The notes under the pieces are model-generated. The model had not been told where the DNA came from. It ran no database searches and saw only the letters and a list, made by a program, of their open reading frames with translations. From Malaya genurostris (Eukaryota > Arthropoda > Insecta > Diptera > Culicidae): a stretch of 64,000 bases of DNA. The position numbers were made by a program, and so were the translations under genes. This document shows, one piece after another, positions 24,301 to 37,560 of the stretch. Positions within the stretch are counted from its first letter, which is position 1. Each line of letters opens with the position of its first letter. Location of the stretch: assembly GCF_030247185.1 (NCBI RefSeq), contig NC_080570.1, forward strand, positions 76,065,132 through 76,129,131, written 5' to 3'.

Positions 24301-25344
24301 ACGGTTTTTATCCTAGGTTAACCATGCACGCTATTTCGGAAGCGTTCTGGTTTCGTTTTGGTCACAATGACAGCTTTGGAAAAAGGGTAGTGTTCCTGGG
24401 AAAATAATTCAAGTTTACCTTTTTTCTCCTCAAAACGTATTATCTAGCTCTATTTTTTCTACATCCCCAATAGCAAAGGTACTTTCAATGTGCTTTTTTG
24501 GATGCAAGTGTGCCATCATCGTGTCATGTGGTTATGCAAAGTGCTGTGACAACCACACAGTGGCCTACATGACAACAGTTTTCTCCTTTTCGTGGTGCGG
24601 CGGTTCGCTGAGTGTCCTCTTTCGTTTTCCATACGGAAAGGTGGAAATTTAATCTTCTTTCTGCAATGCTCGGATCATGACGATTTATGTTCAAGTGTTC
24701 AATTACTTTGTGAGGCATTGTTTGAGGTGAGGTTACGCCTTCGCACCCAGTCTTGTATGTTGTACATTCTCCTGTTCAGGAAAAAGCAGGAATGATGAAA
24801 CATTTCAGCTTCAAATTACAAACAATGTGGTAAAACCAAATACCCGCGCAAAATACAAAATTTGTGGCATTTGAATGCTTAACCACAGCCAGGCTTAACC
24901 TTTCGACAGTCCGAAACTGTAGTAAGCTTTTGGGCCTGCCAATTGCACGTTCGTGTGGGGACAATAACAAAGGAAAATGATTTATTGTTTTTTTTTTCGA
25001 AAAACAATTCAAATAATCAATTCAGTATACAGTAAAATCTTGTTACCGTATAAAGCATTCAATTTATATGAGCACTGTTCTGGAAATTGTTTCATAAGAA
25101 GTTTTGAAATTCCAGCACTTTATAACAGAGAGCGCAATTTGAAGACGTATGAGAGGTATTAATGAATAACATGTTCTAGTTATGCAATTGAGCGTGCGGA
25201 GGGCAGTCTTTCATTTTTTTATACATGCTTCAAAAACTGCTGAAGCTAATCAACTTGAGAATGTGCACAAAACGTGAATTCAATGTATACATAAAGTAAA
25301 TTCAGCATTACCATTTAGTGACATACAATATTTGAAGGAAGGCC
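21367..25344. other. No gene recognised
   Basis: About 4 kb in which I find no element ends and no convincing exon. Open frames are all under 92 codons and carry no motif. It could be intron or intergenic DNA. Confidence 0.45.
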
Positions 25345-26258
25345 TCAGTTCGCTTTCACATCTCATCCAAGCCAGTCGATAAAACAAAACCGCTTACGTT
25401 CGGGACGGAAGAAACCAAATACTGTATTGTGTAGTGAACAATAGAACGACCTCGAAATGAGTGAACCAAACGAACAAAAGCTACCGCCGGTACGAAAGAA
25501 TACAATTATTGTTGACCTCAGACAGTGCAAAATTCGACCTTCGATACGAGAACTTGAAGGTTTGCTAAAGGAGCAAATGCATCTTGACATTAAACGTGTG
25601 CATTTACTTCAATGCAATAAGACAACTAAAGTTTTTTTTATTCAGTTTTTTCAAGAGTTGGATGCAATTCAATTCGCAAAAGACAATAACATTCCAGTAT
25701 ATATGGAAGATAGTGCTATAGAAGTGCGTGTGCATGATCTTCCCTCAAGCGTCAGAGATCCTTATATTCGCAAAACAATGTCCCAATACGGAGAGATTCT
25801 CTCTATCGAAAAAGAAAAGTGGAAGAACTTTTTCTCCTGTATTCTAAATGGCGTACGTTTGTTACGCATGCTTTTGAGGAGGCCTATATCTTATTATGTG
25901 ACTTTGTATGTAAGCTGTTCAGTACGGTAAGCCATGTGATAAACTGGAAAAGAAGGACAACGGTGCTTCCTTCACACCAACCCCAAGCAATCCCAGTACA
26001 CCTGTGACAGCCACCAACAACAATGAAGCATCTCCTTCAACGAAACCATTAGTGTCCCCTATAGAACAAAGTACACCAGCTGCAGTTAACAATTTACCCT
26101 CCAACCAACCAGCAACTGCAACCAATGTACAACAAGGCGCATCTAAAGCAACTAACAACGAACTCAAGACGGAAATCAACATCAATACCACCGATGCGGC
26201 AATGGATGACGAGACGAGCCACGAACAAAGTGCCCCTCAATCTTCGCAGGAATACTAA
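25345..26258 (+). pseudogene. Non-LTR retrotransposon 5' UTR and ORF1
   Basis: The 5' boundary TCAGTTCGCTTTCACATCTC is matched by the inverted copy ending at 40734, so it is probably the true element start. TCAGT also resembles an arthropod initiator. ORF1 starts at ATG 25457 (MSEPNEQKLPPVRKNTIIVD). The part VRVHDLPSSVRDPYIRKTM then YGEILSI looks RRM-like. The frame is lost near 25930, where a Cys-rich knuckle might be expected, and resumes from about 25941 as a Pro/Thr/Asn-rich tail ending SAPQSSQEY. No ORF2 follows: eight A and a CR copy come directly after the stop. The clade cannot be settled without the RT. Confidence 0.72.
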
Positions 26259-26263
26259 AAAAA

Positions 26264-28110
26264 ACCTGTTTTAATCCACCTAGTGGTGTAATGATGCCTT
26301 TCTCATGTACATATAATATTGTGGTATTCTATTCAAAAATTTTCTCTTCGATTTTTGAAAGAAACCAAGAGATTGTTTATGCACAACATGCAGAATAAAA
26401 CAGTGCTTTGATTGCATAAGTCATCCTTAAGAAAACGAAATGGATTCACTATTGTATGCACTTCCGGCACCGGAACCCGAGAACCGGTATAATCAAAGTC
26501 GGTTCGTACGGCCACCAACTATCATGGCACACAAACTCTTACAGTACGCACTCTAAATTACGATTTAAATGTTTGTTGCATCCGAAAATATTTTAAGTGA
26601 CGGTGTACAATATTGAACACACTTCACCCTATAACTCCGGAACCGGAAGTCGGATCCGGATGAAATTCAGGAATTCCGTATGAGATCGGATGTCCTTTCA
26701 TTTCAATCTGAGTTTGTGAAAATCGGTCAAACCATCGCTGAGAAAAGTGAGTGAGATCTATTTTGGATATATGACCACTATTTCCGGTACTTCCGGAACC
26801 GGACACCGGAAACCAGGATAGCCGGAATCGGTTTGTTTAGTTGCCTACTGATAATGACTATCGATTTGTGAAGTTTTGAAACCAGTTTAGAATTTTTTTT
26901 ACGTTTTTTGTTTCGCCGGTTTAAGTGCCAAGTTTGCCGGAAGCCGGATCCGCATGATATTTCGGAACTTTGTATGGGACCATAAGACCTTTCATTTGAA
27001 TATAAGTTTGTTAAAATCGGTTTAACCATCCCAGAGTAATGTGAGTGACATTATTATCACATTTTTGATGTATTACTTTCACATTTTTTATGCATATCAC
27101 TCTGTATTTCCGAAATCAGAATTTAGATCTTAATGATATTCAGGAACTTCGTATAGAACCGTGAGACCTTTAATTTAAATCTGAGTTTGAGGAAATCGGT
27201 TTAGCCATCTCCGAGAAAAGTGAGTGTCGTTATTTTCACATTTTTAATGCATTATTTTCCAATTTTTGGTGCATATCACCCTGCAATTCCGGAAGCGAAA
27301 GTCGGATCCAAATCATATTCAGGAATTTTGTATGCTATGAGACCTTTCATTTAAATCTAAGATTGTGAAAATCGGTTTAGTAATCTCCGAGAAAAGTGAG
27401 TGACATTATTTTCACATATTTGGTGCATATCACCCTGTAATTCTGGAACCGGAAGTCGGATTCAAATGAAATTTAGGAACTATGTATGGGACCATAAGAC
27501 CTTTCATTTGAATCTAAGTTTGTGAAAATCGATTCAGCCATCTCCGAGTAAAAAGGTTGACATTATTTTCACATTTTTGGTGCATATCAGCCAGTAATTC
27601 CGGTACCGCAAGTCGGATCCAAATGAATTCAGGAACTTTGTATGTAACCGTGACCATGAATCCTTTCATTAGAGTCTAAGTTTGAGAAAATCGGTTTAGC
27701 CATCTACGAGAAAAGTGAGTGACATTATTTTCACATTTTTATTGCATTATTTTCACATTTTTTATGCATATCACCCTGTAATTCCGGAACCGGGAGTCGG
27801 ATCCAAATAGAATTCTGGAACTTTGTATGGGACCGTAGGGCCTTTCATTTGAATCTAATCCATTTTTTTACACATTTTTAATGCAATATTTTCCTCTTTT
27901 TGGTGCATATCACCCTTCAATTCCGGAACCGGAAATCGGATGCTAATGAAATTCAGGAACTTTGTATGGAACCATGAGACCTTTCATTTGAATCTAAGTT
28001 TGTGAAAATCAGTTAAGCCATCTCGGAGAAAAGTGAGTGACAATATTTGTCACACACACACACACACACACACACGAATGGTACACTAGGGGTCTTCGGG
28101 GATCCGATCA
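26264..28110 (-). mobile_element. Composite repeat CR, long copy at 26.3 kb (reverse orientation)
   Basis: Begins CTGTTTTAATCCACCTAGTG, then a unique block (ATAATATTGTGGTATTCTAT; GGTTCGTACGGCCACCAACT). About eight or nine diverged units of roughly 140-185 bp follow, each with CCGGAACCGGAAGTCGGATC, GACCTTTCATTTGAATCT and GAGAAAAGTGAGTGACATTA. A (CA)n tract at about 28052-28075 precedes the loss of similarity. The hairpin end is missing. Short open frames inside are by-products of the satellite. Confidence 0.8.
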
Positions 28111-30402
28111 AATGACGGCTTTCCGAGTAATTATTTTATGCATATATGTTTGTTTTTCTTGTATATTTGTTTGTTTATTTCTAAATATTTAGCAATCTTT
28201 TGACTTTGAAACACATTGTAAACAAATAAATAAATTTAAGATTCGCTTTTTGTAAATTTTGTTTTTTGGCATATTTTTGGATTGAATGGAATATTCCGTT
28301 CTCGAGATGGCAGCAAAAACTAGTAATCAATATTACTAGATACCAATTCCACTCTTACGGGTCGTGCAATCTTCCGCTACTCTTCCAACGAACGTTTAAC
28401 ACAAACATCGATATTCATCCAATTGTTTGCATAATTAATAACATAGAAACGTTTTCTCGTTCAGTCGTTAGTTCCCTCAAAGCAGAGTAGTAGAAAAAAG
28501 GACACGAGCTTCCTTGGGCAACAGCTGGTATAAAAAGCATTCAATCAACCACTACACATAGCGTGGGGACTTGCTCCCCGGATGAAGTGCATCAATGTTG
28601 ATAGCTGCCAAACACTGCTATATTGGCATGTTCTGATATTCGAATTGTGACATAACGAAGTTTTTGCTTATGTGAGCAGGAAAAAGAGGACTATGTAATT
28701 CACCACGTCACGCAAGCTCTAATTTATCGCTTGAAGTGCACAGTCAGGTACTTTACTGTTAAAATGTGCAATTCTGAACCCGACTCAGCTACGATCCGCT
28801 CGAAAACTTTGGGAAATAACCACACGCTGTGGTTGAGGTTACTACGTAGAATCGGCGGCGAACGGGGTTCAACAGAATGGTGTGTAAATACATTTCCCAA
28901 ATTAATTGCTTGTTAGCCATTCGATGCACCGGAATACAACCAGACAATTAAAGGCACGAGAATGACTGTCAAGCGATGAGGCAAATGATCGCAAAAAATG
29001 CCATTACATTCAGCACCAACTTGTCGTCATTGTGCAGAAGGTAATAAAGTTATGGGGAAATTGATTCGTGATTGATTTTTCGCCATACTTCATCTGCAAG
29101 ATTTCGGTTTGAATGGTTTCATCTCGCATAAATTGTGTTTCGTTTCAATTGGAATTTTCATTTGCACAGATACAAATTTTCAGGCTCACTTGGCATTCGA
29201 TTCGTCATGGAATGGAACAGTTGCGGGAGGAGATCGTTCGAAGGAGCTTTGTGAATGTTAGTGCTGTCTGCTAAAAATATCAAGCTGTTTCAGGTAATCG
29301 TAAAGCAAAATTCTATTATTTTTCGTAGTAGATTTTGAATGACTTGAAATTTCGAAGAATGATAACATTTGCTTAAGAATTTAATATTCCATAATTTATA
29401 CTCATATCAGCTTCGATCATAGCTGCGATAGATAGAAAGGTGGTGGAATCAAAGGGAGAAACAGATCCCGAAAATTCTACTTGTTATATACTTTCTGAAA
29501 TGAATTCTAATATCGCAAACGGCAAGAAATTTCAAAACAGCAATTTCGCATTGTGTCTGCAACCCAAATCCATTACAATTCTCATGCCCGGAAGAACAAT
29601 TCCATATGTTTGACCAAAACTACATACGGAGTAGACACCGCAAATTTGGTGTGAATTAAATGAGGATATGTTTTTCATGTATTTGAACGGGGCGGTTCCA
29701 CTATGCAAACGTTACTTTCACGTTACCATGGCAAAAAGCGTAATCAGAGTTTTTTCGACTGAACTAGGCATCGCTGCACAAGAAATATGTTTCTGGTACA
29801 ATTATTACAATTCGCCGTTTATTTTGATGTTCCTAATATTAAATTCTCTTAAACTTTACCATAACTATAGTGAGGCATTACAACTAGCTTTGATTCTAGT
29901 CAGTTACGAAGTGACATAAATATTACCAGAAATATCAGTAAATCAATTTTCATCGAATCAAAACGACGAGTTTGGAAACACCGTTTTTCCGAGAATAAGC
30001 ATTTCTTTCAATTGTTTCGTAATGAATAACCCCCTCCCCCCAACTATATGTCCACCAGTAGTTTTTCAACATAGTTTAATCGTAATTTAGTTCAGTTTTT
30101 TAATCGGTGAATATCAGAGTGAGGGTTTTGTTTCATAATAATAATCTATTATTTGGTAATTGTATTTTGAAGCAATGGTGTGCAGGGAACAAACACTGAT
30201 GTAAGAGTATCCAAATGCCACTACACTGGTATAAAAGTACTGTCACCATTCGTGCCCACCGATGATACAATTCGTTTGTTCTATGTTCTGTAGCGTGCTT
30301 TTCCTTGTCGCTGTCAGATAGTTTTAACGTTTCCTGTACGACACGATAATGTTGGTGGTTAACGGCAAAGTAAATATTGCAACAGCAAAAGTCAACCTCA
30401 CG
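28111..30402. other. No gene recognised; one TATA-like site
   Basis: GGTATAAAAAGC at 28527-28538 is followed about 15 bases later by TCAATCAACC, which resembles a core promoter, but no convincing coding frame follows it. Other open frames (for example 29668-29919) show no known motif. Confidence 0.35.
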
Positions 30403-31340
30403 TCTTTTCCCATTACACAATACAAGTAGGTTTACAATTTTCCCTGCATAAAAATTACAGAATTGCGGAAGCAAATGATGTCTTAATGGTAATAACCAAA
30501 TCATGTATACAACAGGGCTGAAAAGTCACCACTTGTGGCTGAACACCCAATTTAAATCTTAATAATTTAAGTTTAACTCATATTTTAATTTTTTTCTGTA
30601 TTTTAACGATATCAAACTAACTAGAGATTATAAGAGGAGAATGAATATGAAATCATAAAGCCATAGTACTCAAGGAAGAGCAAGGATGTGAAGAATAAAG
30701 TGCGGAAAAGTGAGACGTGACAAGGGTAATTTAAGTAAGCAGAAGGCTTCTCGTATCTAAACTTTTACCTTCTACCAGAGGAGTCGAACTTAGGCATCTT
30801 AAAGATACGAGTCATCCGAGTCTCTGATATGTCAGAAAGTAAAGGCAAAGGTCGTTTGCCATTTTCTGTCCGAACCGGCAAAAGTAAAGTTACGAGAAGT
30901 TGTCACATTCTGCCCACGACGGTTTCTCACACAATGTGTTTCATTGTGTTGATATTTTCTCATCTCTATACAGTTAGTTATAACACCGGAATGGAAGATT
31001 TGTCCGAAACTATTGCTTGAGTGCCTGGAGTTGTAGCGTATGACTATGCGTCCCAGGGTGCAAGCGGCGCACGGACAGCGCTCCATTCATCGCTGTGTGT
31101 GATGGAATCCCATCAAATCTTTTTACTTTTTTACTTTTTTATTTATGACTTCTGGTCAGTCAGTAATTTTTACTTTTTTCGGTATTTTAACGATATCAAA
31201 CTAACTAGAGATTATAAGAGGAGAATGAATATGAAATCATAGAGCCATAGTACTCAAGGAAGAGCAAGGATGTAAAGAATAAAGTGCGGAAAAGTGAGAC
31301 GTGACAAGGGTCATTTAATAAATATTTATTTAAAAAAAAG
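30403..31340 (+). mobile_element. 5'-truncated Juan-like 3' UTR interrupted by a short element
   Basis: 30403-30588 matches the 3' UTR at 5640-5815, including AGGGCTGAAAAGTCACCACT. The matching end AATAAATATTTATTTAAAAA appears only at about 31317, so about 725 bp were inserted. The insert starts and ends with a direct repeat of about 150 bp (see the next entry). TTTAA flanks the insert on both sides, a possible 5-bp target duplication. Confidence 0.7.
30590..31314. repeat. 150-bp direct repeats around a 430-bp core (TRIM-like)
   Basis: The first repeat, about 30596-30737, and the second, about 31171-31312, share GTATTTTAACGATATCAAAC through GAGACGTGACAAGGGT with few differences. The core between them has no recognisable protein. 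Size and layout resemble a terminal-repeat retrotransposon in miniature. However, I see no clear primer-binding site and the repeats lack a clean TG...CA, so a simple duplication remains possible. Confidence 0.5.
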
Positions 31341-31604
31341 TCAACGTCATGGTCTCAACCGGGGTTTAGTTTTTCTCATTGGAAAATATATAAAGATAGT
31401 AGTAGATTTCAAACAAGTAAAAGTTCATTCACAAACCTGTGCATGGAAATAACCGAACAAAGATTCAACATTGTTTCAATTTATCAACGAAATTTTGTTC
31501 ATTATATATCTGCAAATTGGGAGACAAATCTATAACAGTAGCTTTCGTCGAAACAGTGAAACAACTAAGACTAGAACTAGATAAACCGGTAAGGTAAAAC
31601 AAAA
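31341..31604. other. Spacer without recognised feature
   Basis: Short AT-rich interval between the retroelement tail and a CR copy. Confidence 0.4.
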
Positions 31605-31609
31605 AAAAC

Positions 31610-33624
<2,015 letters not shown>

Positions 33625-33842
33625 AAAAACAGACGGGTAAGGGAGTTTTACGGAAAATTACAGTACAAGTCCTATGATCAAACAGAATAATTTCCAGTGC
33701 TACTCAACTCTTAGTGAAATTATGTTTCTCCAGTTTAAAAATCATTAGATTTTTTTATTGGAACTCCTTGACAACCAAATACTGTTAGCCTATTTATGTT
33801 ATCAATTAGGTAAAGAAATAAATTAACAAATAGTTCTGACTT

Positions 33843-34142
33843 TCTCAATAGAAAGGATATTCTCATATAGAGAGAGAGCACCAGATACTTTTCGTGTTAC
33901 AATTCGACTCAGTTCGACGAGATCGAAAGATGTATGTGTGCGCACTTTCAAATATTTTTCCTTTCCGATAATGGTATAAATGACTTAAGCGACGAAACCA
34001 CTGGAGTTTATCGAAGATGTATGAATCAAGTCCGAGGAACAGTTTTTGTTCCGAAGACATAATCGTAAAAATGTTTTCATTGAGACTATTTAAATGGCAA
34101 TAGAAAGACATCATCCAGCCACTAGGTTGATTTAGAAAAGAT
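33843..34142 (+). mobile_element. Composite repeat CR, short diverged copy
   Basis: Starts TCAATAGAAAGGATATTCTC, has the internal AATTCGACTCAGTTCGACGA, and ends with a CR-type terminus (CAGCCACTAGGTTGATTTAG). About 300 bp, much decayed. Confidence 0.6.
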
Positions 34143-34596
34143 TGTTTACAAAAACAACATCCTTGCAGTATCCACATTTAGTGAACAAAATACATTTTCA
34201 TGGCCTGCTACGATTTACGCCTTGACAGATTAAGTTTTATATCTTTCTCACGTAATTTTCACTTGCCCTTCGCTCGACCACAGCTGATGCAACTACATAA
34301 ACCTGTATGTACCATTCACTTGTCAAGTAGATACGTGCTTCTGTGGCTCAACCGATAAATGAATGTTCCAACTATACTCCACATTAATTTGCGTTTTTCG
34401 ACTGAAAAAGGATTTTAGAATCAAGGCTCGGAAGGCCGAGCTTTATATGCCATTGGAATCAGTTCGTCGAAAAGGCAAAATGTCTGTTAGTTTATAGGTG
34501 TGTGTGTGTGAGTATCTATGCAACAGTTTTTAGCATTCACCCTTCTCGAAGATGACTGAACCGATTATCACAAACTTAAAATAAAATCAATGGTAC

Positions 34597-35440
34597 TGTT
34601 ACGGACCAGTTAAATAATTCAATTATATCAGTTTTATAATTAAATCAAATCAGGGATTTTATCCGATGGCCCAAAGTGTAAAGTATTATGAAAATAATGA
34701 ACAAAACTAAACCGCTCTTCAAGCGGTTGTAGTGCCTGAATAAAGCAGGTATAGATTTATGATTTGTGTGCAAGCCGAGATAAACCGCTCTTCAAGCGGG
34801 TCTAGGGCCAAATATAGGAATTTCCACATTTAGAGCAATAAATCTTTCCGCTCAGCTTTCGATAAGGACTAAAATATGTAAACACACAGCATCGGTCTGA
34901 GCCGCGCACCAGGATGTATGAAGTAAATAATACCTTTGTAAACAAGCAGGTAAAACAAGATGCGCGCGCTGACATTGCTAGGGACCCGTGTGAGCTAGGA
35001 TCCCGCAATGGGATGGAAAGGGAAAACCGAGAATGTTGCGGTTAATGTTACGCAACATTTACATTTGTTGTAAAGAAAATGCTTGTATATATAGTTAAGA
35101 TTTTGTTAAAATAAAACACTTGCAATTCACTGCAGTCAGAGGGTAATTTACTTGCTCGAAAGCAGCCGAAGTGTTATTGATGTTCAAGGTGGATGGACCG
35201 CTACGAGAGCTATCCGGCCGCGAAACAATTACACTAGGCTTCAATACAGAACCCCTCAATATTGGTGGCTGCAGAAAGGAATCTCTGCGGTCAATAAGAT
35301 TGGTGACTCTAGAAAAGAGTCTCACCAGTAATATTGGTGGTTCCAAAGAGGAGCCAATAGAACTGGTATCTCTCTAACCAATAACATTGGTGGCTCCAGA
35401 GAAGAGCCAAAAGGAACTGGTATCTCTCTAGCCAATAACA
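34597..35440 (+). mobile_element. Solo LTR of an LTR retrotransposon, 844 bp, 5-bp target duplication
   Basis: The LTR begins TGTTACGGACC and ends CCAATAACA, the inverted TGTTA...TAACA ends of LTRs. GGTAC is repeated on both sides (34592-34596, 35441-35445). Inside are TATATATAG near 35090 and AATAAAAC near 35110, plausible promoter and polyadenylation signals for transcription on the plus strand. No internal gag-pol or second LTR is present, so this is the product of recombination between two LTRs. Several imperfect repeats with ATTGGTGGCTCC crowd its 3' end. Gypsy or BEL membership cannot be decided from the LTR alone. Confidence 0.88.
35266..35440 (+). repeat. Imperfect tandem repeats at the 3' end of the solo LTR
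   Basis: Four units begin with an AATA(A)NATTGGTG motif at about 35257, 35296, 35332 and 35383. The last two are about 54 bp and share AACTGGTATCTCTCTA. Each AATAACA-TTGGTGG junction looks like an LTR end followed by a TGG-starting primer-binding site, so the array may record slippage at that boundary. Confidence 0.65.
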
Positions 35441-35756
35441 GGTACCATACAAAATACCCGAAGTTTTTTTTTTATGACTTCCGGTTTCGGAATTACCGAG
35501 TGATATATGCAAAAAAAAATTAAAATATGTGCACTAAGCATTTTCTGATCCCATACCGAATTCTTGATTTTTATCGGGATCTGACTTTTGGTTACGGAAT
35601 TTCAAGTCGATTAGCATAAAAATATTACGTACCGAAAATAGTGACTCCGAAATGCAACGATTCATAATATTATCCAAATCTTTCAATTGATAAGTTCTTA
35701 AAATTTCAAACCGTTGCTTAGAGCGACGATGCAAAATACTTTAAAAAACTTTCTTA

Positions 35757-35915
35757 TGGCGTTTTTCATTGAAAAACACTGGTGGAGTGGATTGCTCTGG
35801 TTTTGCACTTTCGAGCAGAAATCGCAATGAAACACCGTCAAAATGTTGCATTTCTGCTCGAATTTGCAAAACCAGAGCAATCCACGCCACCAGTGTTTCT
35901 CAATGAAAAACGACA
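35757..35915. mobile_element. 159-bp MITE with long arms and TTA duplication
   Basis: Nearly the whole element is an inverted repeat. The left arm carries CGTTTTTCATTGAAAAACAC and GGATTGCTCTGGTTTTGCA; the right arm is the inverse with few differences, leaving a short loop. TTA flanks both ends (35754-35756, 35916-35918), which suggests PIF/Harbinger-type mobilisation. Confidence 0.85.
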
Positions 35916-36424
35916 TTAATTGGGCTCAAAACTGTTTCGGTTTATGGACTAGGCTAATTTTTTATTATTCAATAGCATATTTAGAAGGCATACTGCGTTA
36001 ACTTTATGGGTATTTTTCAAAAATTTACTTAAAATTAAGATAATTTTACTGATTGTGTCGATGTATGCTTAGTTTTGGAGGATTCAGCCTCCGTATGTAA
36101 CGTATCCATGGTGATGCTAGTCAAAATTAAGCAATTTCGAGTCCAATTTATAAAATATTTGAACATTTTTCGCATCGTCGTTTTAAACGTTCTATTTTGT
36201 TTTCATTCAAAAGTCAATGAAAACCGTAGTATAATATGTATATGAGAATATGAGATATATGAGAAAGGTATTATCATTTCACTACTATGTGCTTTGAAAT
36301 GGGGTTTTGTAAGTAAAACACATCATTTGCAAGGGGACTGTTATAGTTACTTCATTCGGAATATCTTTCATCGTTTTTTGCATATTTTTGCCATTATACG
36401 GTCAAAACCTTGCCAGAATAATTG

Positions 36425-36650
36425 ACTGCTTGCGGTGTTGAACGTTTGGTTGAGCCATTTTCCCACATTTTTTCAAAGAATCAAAGTGCTATTCAGAAAG
36501 TTTGGGTCCTAACGAGTCAAAGAAATGATAATCGGACGGGGCCAGGACTGGTTAGTAGACCGCATACTCGAGCACTACCTACTAGAGGCTTCCCAGTGCG
36601 TCGTGAACGCCTTTCGACTTGTGCGATTGTGCATTGTCGTGGAGAAAATC
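36425..36650 (-). pseudogene. Mariner-like transposase C-terminal remnant
   Basis: On the minus strand the frame gives LHDNAQSHKSKGVHDALGSL, which contains the second catalytic Asp block. After stops comes LAPSDYHFFDSLGPKLSE, the third-Asp block, followed by HFDSLKKCGKMAQ. The upstream region to about 37000 may be an older part of the same gene, but I cannot read it reliably. Multiple stops make it non-coding. It is distinct from the other mariners here. Confidence 0.72.
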
Positions 36651-37030
36651 ATTTTTTTCTGTATATTCTTTTCCATGGATTTAAAACGTTTGCTGTTGAA
36701 ATTAAAGCGCTTCTGCAAGCTGTCATTAAGTTTGCACTCTATCCAATAATACTTGCAATTCAGCGTCATAAAACAATTTTTGATTGCCAGAGTGTGCGAC
36801 GTCGTTAATGAAGAAAATCTTCCACTTTGAATTTTCGAAGCCGCGTTTCACAATTTAATAGTATCAAAGCCCGATCGCTGTTCCACAAGAAGACGATGGC
36901 CTTTGAACTTAAGAACTATATATGGCGCATATGCTCAAATTTTGGTACGTTCGCCAACGTCTTGGTGGTGCGATAAAAGCTGACTGAAAGATTCTTTTAG
37001 AAAAATGTCAACGTAGTTTCGACAATAAAT

Positions 37031-37560
37031 ATAAAAGTTTTTTTTTCGCTCAACTTTCTCGAAGATGACTGAATCGATTTACACAAACTTAGGCAGGTTT
37101 ACAAAGCTATTCCTGAGATGCAAATCAAGTTTGAAGGTTAAGTAGCTGTCACTTCCAGTACAGTAGATATAATGGTGTAAGTGACGTAAGAGACAAACGC
37201 CTCTATTTCCTTCGCACATTTTTTCGAAGATGGCTGAGCCGATTGTAAAATACTTAGGCTCGAATTTAGAATTTTAAATTAAGTTCAAAGATCAATTGGC
37301 TATCACTATCACTATCACGGTTCCGGAGATATAGTGATATAAATGACGTAACCGCAAAATTTTATTTCTTCGCTCAATTCTCTCGGAGATGGCTAAACCG
37401 ATTTTTACAAGCCTAACGGAGCCTAACCGTTTTAAAGCTGCTATTAGATAATTTCGCAAGTTTGAAGATCAAATTTCAGATACTGCCGGTTCTGTGTTTG
37501 ACCGACAAAACACTTTTTTTTCTATTCGCTGATTTTTTTTTTTCAGAAAGTGATCAACTA
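37031..37560 (+). repeat. Three diverged CR satellite units
   Basis: Repeats of about 150-170 bp, each with a form of CTCGGAGATGGCTAAACCGA and ending near a GGTTCCGGAGATATAGTG-like motif. No CR terminus lies directly next to them. Confidence 0.65.

Larger units (their letters stand above)
34410..36312 (+). mobile_element. Composite repeat CR split by an LTR and a MITE
   Basis: Left part 34410-34596 holds GGCTCGGAAGGCCGAGCTTT, a (GT)n tract and the start of a satellite unit. It resumes at 35441 with CATACAAAATACCCGAAG and ACTTCCGGTTTCGGAATTA, the next part of the same unit. The right end near 36255-36312 reads TATGAGAAAGGTATTATCAT then CACTACTATGTGC. It is old and diverged compared with the copy at 58.6 kb. 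Confidence 0.68.

Noticed and set aside
26004..26258. Separate Pro/Thr-rich small gene
   Set aside because: It is the frame-shifted C-terminal tail of the retrotransposon ORF1 that begins at 25457.
28500..28920. TATA plus initiator-like site ahead of a 61-codon frame
   Set aside because: The frame has no recognisable features and the distance is arbitrary; kept only as a note in the spacer entry.
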